Source of the DNA: Spongilla lacustris
Lineage: Eukaryota > Porifera > Demospongiae > Spongillida > Spongillidae
DNA: 64,000 bases
Assembly: GCA_949361645.1 (NCBI GenBank)
Contig: OX442418.1
Location: 5,399,609 to 5,463,608, forward strand
Reading direction: 5' to 3'
In this document: piece by piece, positions 35,499 to 44,959 of the stretch
Layout: each line of letters begins with the position of its first letter
How positions within the stretch are numbered: position 1 is the first letter of the stretch
Notes under the pieces: model-generated
The model's database searches: none
What the model saw: the letters and a program-made list of their open reading frames with translations, nothing else
Told to the model about the DNA's origin: nothing
Translations under genes and position numbers: made by a program

Positions 35499-37209
35499 AC
35501 ACCGGTTCCATGAGAATCAAATGTTTTTTTGGGGTTATTTTGTCGAACTGAAGTTTTAGAAAATTAGTCGGACTAAGTTTTCTAGCCCCAAAAGCATAAG
35601 AACATAGTAGTGCAACTCTTTGCATGTGGTTATGCGCTATTTCTAGCGCCGTATGTGCTTCTCATCATAACCTGCATTAGTTTCCAGTCAAACGGTTGGA
35701 CGCTTCACAGATAAAAATACACTTTCTTCTGAAGCCTTTTCTAACACCAAAAGTGGTCCAAATATGCTTACCTTTGTAAGATACATTGGTTTTGTACACA
35801 TTTAGACTGTCTAACTGTATGCAAGCGTTGAAACCAGCACTTCTTATCATGTTGATCTTTGTAGTTGCGTTCCCAGACCGATGTATTATTCCGTGGGTGT
35901 GCAGCGTAATGTCGATCTTTGGATGATATATAAGTCTACGCGTACGCTATTTTCCATTTGCAAACAGTCATATATACTAGTGTTCATAGTACACATCAGA
36001 ACATATATATGTCATCACTGCTGCTCTACAGAAGCTGCTTGCATGTGCTCTGTTACTCGCTCTGGCTTATTTCCCATCTTTTTGATGTGGTGGCAGCTGC
36101 AGAGCCTGAGGTATACCTCCAGTTCCACTTGGAGAGATCTTTTTCCATATCCGCTTATCCTTGCCTAATTTTCCTTCCAGAGCCATGTGCCTGGTCATGT
36201 GTAGTCATATGACAGCAAGCCACAGGCATGTGTAGTCATATGACAGCAAGCCACGGCCATGTGCAGTCATATGACAGCAAGCCACAGGCACGTGCAGACA
36301 TATGACAGCAATCCACAGGCATGTGCAGACATATGACAGCAATCCACAGGCATGTGCAGACATATGACAGCAATCCACAGGCATGTGCAGACATATGACA
36401 GCAATCCACAGGCATGTGCAGACATGTGACAGCAAGCTATGGCCTTGTGTAGTCATATGACAGCAAGCCACGGCCATGTGCAGTCATATGACAGCAAGCC
36501 ACAGGCATGTGCAGACATGTGACAGCAAGCTATGGCCTTGTGTAGTCATATGAAAGCAAGCCACAGCCATGCACGTGCTTCTAACCTTCAAAATGTGTGC
36601 CTGAGATGCATGCTAGATCGAATCCTTGTCTTCAATCACAGGTGTAACCTCAATGTCTGCAGTTTCTGCGTTATGCCGGAGCTACACATTCAGGATTTTA
36701 CCGATCTGCCAGAATTAGATAAAACTATTGCCTGCCTGGTGACCACGCATACGTGGATGCCACATGCAGCATCTTATGCGGTTTGTTCCTGCATGGCACT
36801 TGTTGCTCGAGGATAATTTTTATATTGCAAAAACTTATAATGCGCATGCGCAAAATAATACGTGTGAGTCTGGGTACAAGTTTATATACTAAACAGAGCA
36901 GTTTGCACATAAACTGTGCTAGCTTTGAACATGCTATACACTAGGCCTTTATTTGGTATCTAGAAGAATCTACAGATTTTGTTGAAGAGTGATAGGAAAA
37001 AAGTGTACCGATCAGCTTTCGAATCTCAAAAAACGGGAGAGTGCGTAAGTTTTACCCGATACAAGTATGTTGTTTTATATGTAACAAAGCTAAAATTGAT
37101 ACCAAATGGCTCAGCGAGAGTTGGCCTATCAGAATACAGAACTTTTCCGACTAATTTTCCAAATGGTCGGTTCGACAAAAAATACATTTGATTCTCACGG
37201 AAGCAGTGT
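35499..37209. mobile_element. TA-flanked transposon inserted in the DDE transposase gene
   Basis: Inverted ends ACACCGGTTCCATGAGAATC and the complement of ACACTGCTTCCGTGAGAATC share the inner words AATCAAATGT, TTTTGTCGAAC and AAAATTAGTCGG. TA sits at 35497-35498 and 37210-37211. Removing it rejoins two halves of one transposase, so it is younger than that gene. It carries a minisatellite and no recognisable transposase, and is probably non-autonomous Tc1/mariner-like. Confidence 0.75.
36185..36560. repeat. 31-bp minisatellite, about 12 copies
   Basis: Unit CATATGACAGCAATCCACAG followed by GCATGTGCAGA, exactly 31 bp apart at 36301, 36332 and 36363. Two variants alternate at the edges (GCAAGCCACGGCCATGTGCAGT). 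Because 31 is not a multiple of three, repeated peptides in its open frames are an artefact. Confidence 0.9.
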
Positions 37210-38578
37210 TAAATCAGCAATTTTAACAGCCTATTCCATCTGTTGAAGGAACTTATCAATTGTTCAGTAGCCTTCTTTGTTAGATCCATACTCCATCAGA
37301 ACCCCTGCTTCATGTTTCCTTCCATCACAATCTACAAACATAATGCTCATCTACAAAGTCTGAGACCATAATTCCTGATCCCTTTCCCTTGGGTTTAATC
37401 ACCATCATGTCTTTAGTTCCCCATTGAGTCTTCTGGTGATCATTCACTGTAAATATAGATTCATCATGGAATATGACAATGTTCTTTTGTTGCTCTGCGT
37501 CACTGGAATATGTGATGCAGCTTGTTGCTTCTGGAGTGGGTGCATTATCTTTGTTCAGAAATCCTATTTCTGCCATTCTTCCCACAAAAACCTTCCGATA
37601 CTCAACTACATCTTCCCTTTCATGACCATCTATGTACATGGACTTCCCTTGCGTATTGAGTACTTCAAATCCCAATTCATGCAGCCACGTCTGATCAGTT
37701 GGAATGCTTATTCGTCGAGGGAATCCAGGGGAAGGGTATGATTTGGTAGGTCATCAATCGCCCATGCACAAAAAGAGAGTGCAGTCATGTTAGGTCTTTT
37801 TTTGGGATTTGCATTTTCTGTCACATAAGCTCTGGCATTGTGGTTTAACTCTTCATCCTTCCACAGCACCCCAGCTTATGGTACTTTCCTTGCTGCGAGT
37901 CTGGAAAACTATTACCATTAGATAAAAATGTAGCTCTCCACCCTTAGACTGTTCATTCACTAACACCAACCATGGACCCAATGAGCTCTGATGCTTCAAC
38001 TAACTCCAAATTGAAATTAGACACAAGGAGTACATGCAGGAGAAGCGTAAGAGACATTTTGTCATCTCTATGCAAGGTAGAAACGCATTCATGAACATGC
38101 TCATTTATTCCATCATCTTCCAATGTTGCAGCATCATCAGAACTCAGCTAGGCTCGTTTAGCCTCGTGCGCTTCGCGTAACTGACTCTGTCGCTTAGATT
38201 GGTTTGGCATCGGATGAAACAATGACAATTCCTGGAGCTCACATGCAATTAGAAAATGTTCAAACGTACATGGTGTGTTTGAATAGCTCAGTGCTATGTC
38301 CCGTAAGTTTTGTTCCTAAAACAAAAAAGTGTTTGTTGAAGAGTTTTTGTTAACACTTGTGGGACACAGCATCGATAAGAATCAGTTTATGATTGGTTAT
38401 TGCTTGATAAAAAATAAATAAATTATTTTCTCAGTGCTCATTATAAAATAATGATCAACTCATATATGGTTGCTATGCATATTTTTTTGTCATTAGAAGA
38501 AGTTGTTTTGGAAGTTTATGCTTTTCTGCACTCTTGTAATCTTAGTACACGTACAAGGGCAGACACAGCAGCAGGTGC

Positions 38579-38600
38579 GGGGGGGGGGGGGGGGGGGGGG
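38579..38600. repeat. poly-G tract
   Basis: Twenty-two G residues after CAGCAGCAGGTGC, followed by TCTGGTGGGTCAGGACTACC. This arrangement resembles the GGGGTCCAGGGGGTCCGGAC tract at 61485, so it probably marks another degenerate hAT-type MITE end. The long open frame across it is not credible coding sequence. Confidence 0.8.
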
Positions 38601-38639
38601 TCTGGTGGGTCAGGACTACCCCCTCCCCATTTTATAGCC

Positions 38640-39955
38640 TTTTGCCAGTTTCAGGCTTCAATCTGGATATATAATCTATGTCATCGAGTGCGGAACCCCA
38701 AAAAGCTTCTGCGCTTTGCGTGGGAGGTGGCCCATCCCCCTCCCACACTCTCCCCATATCGATCATTCCCCTGCCCCTTTTCAGAATTCCTGTACCCCTG
38801 CCTGTATATTTATATTTCTGCTGCATGGCAGTATTATACAGCATTATGGGTAAGTTTTTATATTAGTGTCCATAAAGATACATGTACATTGTCACCTCAG
38901 TATGACAGAAAATGTACATTTGCAAGTACTGTGACATGTATAATAGCCACATCCAGATGGCGGTTTTATCACACCTTATCCAACAAAACAGCTTGTGTTG
39001 TGTATATATACAGACAGCCAGATACACAACAGGACAGCTGGTTGCACGTGACAACTGGTAAGGCAACGAGACACCCGGTTGTGTAATCAGACAGCTATTA
39101 TCTAATGCATTGAAATTGGGCATTCATACAGAACATGCATATGCCCATACAATAAGTTCATCTGCACTGTTAGTGTAGCGGCAAAGATATCAGCCTTTGA
39201 AGTTGCAAATTTTAAAAGATCAATCATTCAGGAAGATATACATATATTTCATATGCTTGTACAATTATGATAAACCCATTAAAGTTATTACGTTGATAAT
39301 AGGCACACTGAATATCTGTATCAAGGCAAATAAATAGAGAAGAGACGCTGCATCGAGATTTAAAGATGTGATGCAGAAAAGGAATTGACATAGCCTGTGC
39401 ATACCCATACAATAAGTCCATAGAAATAACACTGGTCATTTACAATGGAGCAGTGACTGCTATTGATCATATGCTAAACATGCACAGGCTTGTTACCTGA
39501 CACATGCTAAATGGGCTTTGGCTAGTCATATCACACATAATCACTATGTTTGCATTCCTTGTGTATGTGCTTGTGAAACCTCATGAATATGATTTAGGGG
39601 GAGTACTACATAGATTTTATCATGGCTCATGTGACATTGTGGCCAGAAGAGATATACATGTAAACATCAGAGCAGTAAACAGGTACACTTGTTGAACCTG
39701 TCTCTGATAATCATTGCTCCTCTTCTCAACAGATCCAGTAAAATAAAATAAAAACAATACCTCTCAAATAAATTAACACACATGTAAGCTTATTTAATGC
39801 AACAATTAGGGTAATCCTTCAGCACTCCCCACAACTATTGCTGCTACCATACGTGTTGTCCACATGTGAAAATAACGTAGATCCCTCGGCTTCACTAAGT
39901 GTATTCGCTCTAACTATAACATTTATGTTCTCGGTGGGGAGGGAGGAGGGGAGGA
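38640..39955. other. no recognisable gene
   Basis: Mixed composition. I see no conserved protein, RNA gene or repeat with clear ends. Downstream exons of the zinc-ribbon gene (minus strand) could lie here but I could not identify any. Confidence 0.4.
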
Positions 39956-39961
39956 GGTTGC

Positions 39962-40267
39962 TTACTTGTTATCCACTTCGTCGTTATGTTGTTCCCCGGT
40001 CTCTTGAGGGCAGCTGCCAGCAATATTTCCCTCTGGTACCTTGGCACTAGTTCCTTTCTCTACGTTTTGATTTGCCCCACAGTCATCGCAGAATGCTTCA
40101 CCTGGTTCCAGTTCTTTTTGACAAGCTACACACCTCGCTCGCTGTAGTATTGCTTGCGTTATTGGTTCTAGTTTGTTTCCACATTTCGTACAGAACTTTG
40201 AGGTAGCTTTTGGCGCTTTCGTTCCGCAACTTTTGCACATAGGGCCCAAAGCAGGTTCAGAGGCCAT
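39962..40267 (-). CDS. small double zinc ribbon protein
   Basis: The start chosen is MASEPALGPMCKSCG, the first ATG adjoining the conserved part; an in-frame upstream extension to 40411 looks like 5' untranslated sequence. Two zinc ribbons are visible: CKSCG...CTKCG (residues ~10-30) and CVACQ...CDDCG (~46-66), followed by a polar acidic tail ending EVDNK. If unspliced it is 101 residues. The stop TAA overlaps a possible donor (AAGTAAGC), so it may be the first exon of a longer protein such as a DZANK-type or ribbon-ankyrin protein. A TATTTATAC box lies 45-55 bp upstream. Function unknown. Confidence 0.6.
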   Translation of the reverse strand: MASEPALGPMCKSCGTKAPKATSKFCTKCGNKLEPITQAILQRARCVACQKELEPGEAFCDDCGANQNVEKGTSAKVPEGNIAGSCPQETGEQHNDEVDNK

Positions 40268-40619
40268 GGTTTCAGGCGTTTCAGCCTGACACGTAGTATA
40301 AATACGTGACTGAACTGATGACGCCTTTCTCAATGTCTGGACTACGTAAATATTGACTGATCTAGTATTTTTTCCTCTAGAGGTAGGATGTGTAACGTCG
40401 ATTGAGTACAAAATATATGGAAACTCTATTAAGGATTACGGCAATGATCGAGAGTATCAAGTCCGTATCATTAAGAAAAAACGTGACCAGCGTATAACTC
40501 GCGCAGGGGGCGGATTTAGAGGACCGTGGGGGAGAGGGCCGGGGGTTATACCCGCCGTGAAAAACCTATGTTATTTAAATATTCAAAATTTCTTACGCTA
40601 CATGATATTAAATAAAACA

Positions 40620-40720
40620 TTCTCTCTGTGAAAGTTGGTGGTATATAGGATTTGAAGGCAATTAATGGTGGTGTAAAAAGGAAGGGAACAAGGGATTCAA
40701 CATTTGCATGCTTGCGTCAC
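40620..40720. repeat. single arm of a palindromic MITE
   Basis: CTCTGTGAAAGTTGGTGG... GGTGGTGTAAAAAGG...GAACAAGGGATTC repeats one arm of the element at 31215-31468. No second arm is seen. Confidence 0.55.
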
Positions 40721-40793
40721 AAGCAGACGCTCGCTTTTGTTCAAGATCCGCATTCACATTAATTCAATTATTTAACCGTACACCCCTATGGAT

Positions 40794-42357
40794 CACGGCT
40801 GTTTCATTCCATTGAAAAGTTGGACATTAGGTCTCGTCCCCATTCCCTGCTTGGAGACAGGCAACTGAACCTAGTTACCGCATGGCACTGGAATGTGGCT
40901 TATCCTTCTTTATCCGTACAACGTAAGCTCACTTTGAATCGATATATCAGTCAGGCGTCCTTCGAGGACTAAAACAGTATAAGTTTCATCTTTGTTGATT
41001 TACATACGCGCGAAGAGAGGGCCGAGACTACATGCGCTTTATTTTGAGTTGTTCGTGTCAATAGGCTTTTTTGAGAAATCCGCCCGGCCAAATGAAAAAA
41101 CTCTTTTAGAAACGTGTACTCAAGAGACGGCTGTATTTGGTTCTGTTTAGGGTGTAATGGGGCTTATTTTCTGCGCGCCGTGCAAACGCTTTGAAAAGGG
41201 CAGATTTTTTTACGTAGCGAAGTGGCCCTCTCATATCGTGTATGTGCGAAAGACACATAGGCCCTACTAGTATGTTTGGAAAACAAAAATCACACACTAT
41301 TCTTTGCATTTCGACTTAGCTTTTCTGGCCTCAAAGACTCCAGTGAGTTTGGAAACACACTCTGCACACTCAGGCGTACTAGCCCGACTTTCGCGTATAT
41401 TCGGGCTACGCCTAATAATTTTAAAAGTGTCCTTGGGCAGTTGGCCATACTCATATGTCCTGTATGACTGATTGAAATGGTTGTGTGCTTCATTCCCCCA
41501 TCAGCCCAAAGCCTGCATGCATTCATGATTGCACATGTCCACCCATGGTGTTCGAGTAGGTGCATGTTTACTGTCCTTTTCATGCTAGGAGCCTGTTCTA
41601 TGGCTTTACCATACACGGTGATACACCTCGTCCTGTATACAATTTCTTTACTGCTGCTTCTTGTACTTGCACGCTCTGGAGGGGTATCAAACAGTGTCAT
41701 TGCGTATGTCTGCATGTCAAATAAGAGCTCCATTGAAAAGGCAGCACGGGTCTGTTTTGTTTGAAGAACTCGTTTTCCGCCCTTATGTAGTTCAGTTATG
41801 ACCAAATACTCTCTGACAGAACTTCTGGACATGACGTCCATTGCGTGTTTCCATTGTCGTCGTATGTCAAATTTATACAGATGGGTGTGGCAACGTGCAT
41901 TATTCATTAGTTGCATGGTCCCGAGTAACCGCGTCGTTCTCTCACCAGAAAATAAGCCCCAGCATGCACTAAACGCAAAGGTGAAGTACAATGATCGCAC
42001 TTTGAGTAGGAGAAGTTTTTAAAGCCATCTGCCGGGCGGGTTTCGAGAAAAATCGGTTGCCGCCTGAGCACTTAATGAAGACATTAAAAGGCGTGCCTTC
42101 AGTAGTCACATGCGCGGCAATTATGGGCCAAAGAAGAGCGTCCTTTAACTGTGCGTATCATTCTTTTTAAGTACGAAATTGGTTGTGGAATAGCTCAATA
42201 GCATAATGGTTGTGTATATTGAATTGGTAGTGGCAAGCAGCGCCTCTGAACGTAAACCACAAAATAATCAGCTTCTCTAGGATCCCAAATACCAAAATAC
42301 CGTAATGTTCGAATGTGTTCTAATTAGCAACCTAATGTCCAGCTCGAAACAGCCGTG
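40794..42357. mobile_element. CACGGCYGTT-family transposon, copy 1, TSD GGAT
   Basis: The left end CACGGCTGTTTCATTCC, with GGACATTAGGT 30 bp in, pairs with the right end, whose complement is CACGGCTGTTTCGAGCTGG with GGACATTAGGT. GGAT is duplicated at 40790-40793 and 42358-42361. Both ends match those of the RAG1-like element at 44493. Inside, a second inverted pair (around 41050-41175 and 41943-42052, sharing AGAAAATAAGCCCCA and CGGGCGGRTTTC) encloses a long minus-strand ORF. Confidence 0.85.
41290..42000 (-). CDS. unrecognised 236-codon ORF inside a CACGGCYGTT-family element
   Basis: Uninterrupted ATG-to-stop frame, unusually long for this stop-rich DNA and with higher G+C than the flanks. 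The product is basic with many Arg/Lys and Met and a hydrophobic N-terminus (SLYFTFAFSACWGLF). I do not recognise a domain and see no zinc-finger spacing or DDE pattern. The start lies within the inner inverted repeat. It could be an accessory protein of the transposon family, a captured gene, or a chance frame. Reading the opposite strand gives only short frames. Confidence 0.35.
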   Translation of the reverse strand: MRSLYFTFAFSACWGLFSGERTTRLLGTMQLMNNARCHTHLYKFDIRRQWKHAMDVMSRSSVREYLVITELHKGGKRVLQTKQTRAAFSMELLFDMQTYAMTLFDTPPERASTRSSSKEIVYRTRCITVYGKAIEQAPSMKRTVNMHLLEHHGWTCAIMNACRLWADGGMKHTTISISHTGHMSMANCPRTLLKLLGVARIYAKVGLVRLSVQSVFPNSLESLRPEKLSRNAKNSV

Positions 42358-42404
42358 GGATGACAATAATTGCAAACCTCCACCCCCCAGGACATGCTCA
42401 ATAC

Positions 42405-42500
42405 TTTGGCGTAGTGAGGGGGGGGGGGGGGGGGGGGAGGGGGGGGGGACATATGTCCCCGGGCGCAGGGGTTTAGGGGCGCCAAAATAGACAATTTTAT
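42405..42500. repeat. poly-G tract in a TGGCGTAGTG-type repeat end
   Basis: TTGGCGTAGTGAGGGG begins a run of about 30 G (one A), then ACATATGTCCCCGGGCGC. The complement of 49070-49090 (CCAGTGGCGTAGTGTGG, GAGCGCCCGGGGACATAATG) is the same repeat end, so these are two copies of one hAT-type MITE terminus. Confidence 0.6.
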
Positions 42501-42654
42501 CACGTTATCGCGAGCGGGCCTGAGGCCCGCGGGCACCTCTTGTCTTGTTATAGCAAACATCTGCACTCGATCTGCACGCAAACTTCTAAATTCATTTCTA
42601 ATCAGTCACCGATATTGAAGATACATGTACGGTATCCAATCGTCACCGGCATAA

Positions 42655-43465
42655 CAGGGGCGTCGGAAGGGTAAAAAATTCGGTACGGCTCGGGGGAGGA
42701 GCAACCACACCCATCGTCCCGGGGAGGGTGCAGGAGGGGGGCACCCCTCCCGCCCAGCAAGGGGGTGTGGGGGAGCGCTGTAAGCTCCCCCACCGAAGTC
42801 TGGGGCGGAGCCCCAGAAGCCAACGCTTTTAGTAGAAAAACTCATGCAAAATCTGCTCTGATTGATCGGAATGCTCGTGTCGTTTGAAGTTTACTGTAGC
42901 ATCTTTCCAGTTCGAATACCCAGAATTAGAGAAAGTAGTATGGCTGTCATCGTCATTATGCCCACTCGAAACATTGCCTTCAATACGAGCATTCACACAA
43001 ATGTAGCACAACACTAAGTCACGCGCTTTATCGCAGTGCAGCCAATTCCAGGTTTTTAAACCGAAATGATCGCTTTTTCGGGTGTATTTGGCCAAAACTT
43101 CGTTTAGGAAAACCCTGCAATGCAATGATGGTTGATTTGGCGCTATTATTCTCTCCGTAGGCGTAGTAGTGCGCAACCCCGTGGTACTAGAGCTAGAACT
43201 CATTGATTACTGGCTATAAAGAAAGGACAAAAAAAAAATCAAGCAGCTGCAAACCAATCAGACTTTGCGCGCATGCGTACGGAAGTCATATTATATGATT
43301 GCGTGTACGTATATACGTATGTACATATGTATATGTATATTATCGATTCATTAACTTTTCACATAACCTCAATAGTTAATACATGTAGGGGGTGTGGTTG
43401 GGTGCAGTCCTTAAAATTTGGTACGGCCATGGCCGGACCGGCCCTATAGGGCGCGACGCCCTTGT
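42655..43465 (-). mobile_element. hAT transposon, internally deleted, TTF-finger type
   Basis: Ends CAGGGGCGTCGG and the complement CAAGGGCGTCG, with matching subterminal words on both sides (CGGTACGGC; GGTGTGGTTG). CATAA lies directly left of the element and right of 43465, a plausible 5-bp duplication. It retains only the N-terminal exon of a transposase, on the minus strand. Confidence 0.7.
42829..43203 (-). pseudogene. N-terminal TTF-type zinc finger exon of a ZMYM1-like hAT transposase
   Basis: Begins MSSSSSTTGLRTTTPTERII. It then has LKTWNWLHCDKARDLVLCYI, CVNARIEG, FSNSGYSNWKDATVNFKRHE and HSDQSEQ. W-LHYD-x4-D-xxCxxC...GFxNWKxAxxxFxxHExSxxH is the TTF zinc-finger pattern that precedes DUF4371 hAT transposases. 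The catalytic part is deleted and the frame runs out in the element's left end. Confidence 0.75.
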
Positions 43466-43484
43466 CATAAGCTGTTCTTCAGGG

Positions 43485-43545
43485 TTATCGCTCGCTGCCA
43501 TTGTGAGCCCGTTATGCACAGGCTCACTATGGCAGCGAGCGGTTA
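43485..43545. ncRNA. short near-perfect hairpin
   Basis: GCTCGCTGCCATTGTGAGCC and GGCTCACTATGGCAGCGAGC pair across an 11-nt loop (CGTTATGCACA), with the flanks pairing further. It lies between two hAT-type elements. Could be a foldback or a precursor-sized RNA hairpin; expression is not shown. Confidence 0.35.
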
Positions 43546-43556
43546 GCCATTATCGT

Positions 43557-44477
43557 CAGTGGCGGATACAGGGGGGGGGCAAACCCGGCCTATGCCCCCC
43601 CTAACTAATAAGGATACGCCTCCTGTCCATTGTAATGAATTTAATTATATGTCATCAGCGCCGCACTGTCTTAGCTCTTGCAGGCGCTAGACCTGTTGTA
43701 CATGCTAAGTATCACCTCACTTTTTCTATTGTGCTTTTGAGCGTTCAGTTCGTACATTTGTTCAGCATTCAGTTCGTAAATTCGTTCAGCGTTCAGTTCG
43801 TACATTGCGAATTTCAATTTCAATTGCCGTCAGGAAAGTAGTAGATCAAGTCAAACACAGGGGAAAAATGTTCCTGCTAGATCACCAAAAGAATATTTTT
43901 AATTGGCTGTTTTTATTCTATATTCGGATTGTCTCATTCAGCAATTAGATCTTCGATTTTCGGATCTAACTATTCAAGCTTTACGAGCATTATGTTTAAT
44001 TCCTTCGCATCTTTACAAAGATGATAAAGAGGCTATCGTTGCAGACGACCTATACAAGTTTTATTGTGATGATGAGCTAATTCCTCTTTGAGATTTATTT
44101 AAAATGTCTATCGCAGCACTATGGGAGACGACAGCGTTACTGATATTGTATGTGCACAAAGATATTGAACTTAATATTGATGCTATCATTGACTGCTATG
44201 GTCGAAAATACCCTCGGAGGATGCTTCTAATTGACCTTATTTGTGAAGTGTGACTCACTGTTTATAATATAGGTATCTTTAATCATTTGTATCTGTGAAT
44301 ACCTGTTTTATAACTTCCAAAAGTGCAAAAAAAAAAAAAACACCAGTGGCTAGGGTTTTGGGGCGGAGATGATGGTGCTTACTGCGCTTTCCCAGACACC
44401 CTGGCAAGTTCGGAGGGCACGCCCCCATTTCCATCCCTATATGCCCCCCCTAACACAAAATCCTGTATCCGCCCCTG
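43557..44477 (+). mobile_element. hAT-type transposon, CAGTGGCGGATAC ends, TSD ATCGT
   Basis: Left end CAGTGGCGGATACAGGGGGG, right end CCTGTATCCGCCCCTG, flanked by ATCGT at 43552-43556 and 44478-44482. Interior 43895-44091 encodes QQLDLRFSDLTIQALRALCL and IPSHLYKDD, resembling DUF4371/ZMYM1-like hAT transposases. The 5-bp duplication fits hAT5-like elements. Truncated and inactive. Ends 11 bp before the RAG1-like element's target duplication. Confidence 0.75.
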
Positions 44478-44959
44478 ATCGTACAGACAGGTCACGGCTG
44501 TTACGTACGTGCCATTAGGTTTTACAATTAGATCGTGTGAACTGGATTACGGTATATATTGAAAATGGCGTAGACAAACCTCATTATTAAACCACCAACT
44601 TTGGAGCTATTTTATGCAAAAATCAGTGAAGCAAAATAAAAACCAGTACATGAATGGTGCTGCACACATATTTAAAATACTTTGTAAGTAAAGGCGCAGT
44701 TGAAAATGGCTCGTTATAAGATGCTACAGCCTGTGCGCATAAAAGGATTTAACGAGGGGTTAAAAATAGCAGGTTTTCTAAGCGGTGGTACTCCCAATCC
44801 TCCAGATAGATAAGCTTTAAAAACGTTTCACCAAGCAAGCGAGCTGCGGTGAGTATTTCTATGAATGAAATAAGTTACTACACGGTCTGTAACGGGTCCT
44901 AATTCCTATTCGACCGCTATGTATAAATATGAATAATCGAACCGCACACCACAGGATCT

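Larger units (their letters stand above)
34920..37720 (-). pseudogene. DDE-type transposase, split by an insertion
   Basis: Read on the minus strand. From 37700 come YIDGHEREDVVEYRKVFVGR, then NIVIFHDESIFTVNDHQKTQ (first catalytic Asp) and KGKGSGIMVSDFVDEH, and to 37212 KEGY...KFLQQME. After the insertion the frame resumes at about 35496 with GYKITWIFDNSSCHNAYSQD (second Asp), GGKQPCMRDTMWKGKVQKL and FHCELNPIGRCWVHVKRYTR. The last is the third-acid region, with Gly where a Glu (NPIER) is expected. Stops and frameshifts show it is dead. The family is the DDE_3-like transposase common in cnidarian and sponge genomes. Confidence 0.7.

Noticed and set aside
36205..36477. Open frame encoding repeated CHMTAHGRGLLSY-type peptides
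   Set aside because: It is the 31-bp minisatellite read in one frame; the unit is not a multiple of three, so the peptide repeat is accidental.
36185..36560. Possible CRISPR-like array
   Set aside because: Units are contiguous 31-bp tandem copies without unique spacers, in eukaryotic DNA; this is a minisatellite.
38451..39086. 211-codon plus-strand ORF with a poly-glycine stretch
   Set aside because: The open frame depends on a 22-G homopolymer and repeat-derived DNA; the translation has no recognisable domain and its length will change with any miscount of the tract.
42324..42581. Poly-proline ORF
   Set aside because: It is the reverse translation of the poly-G tract at 42418-42448.
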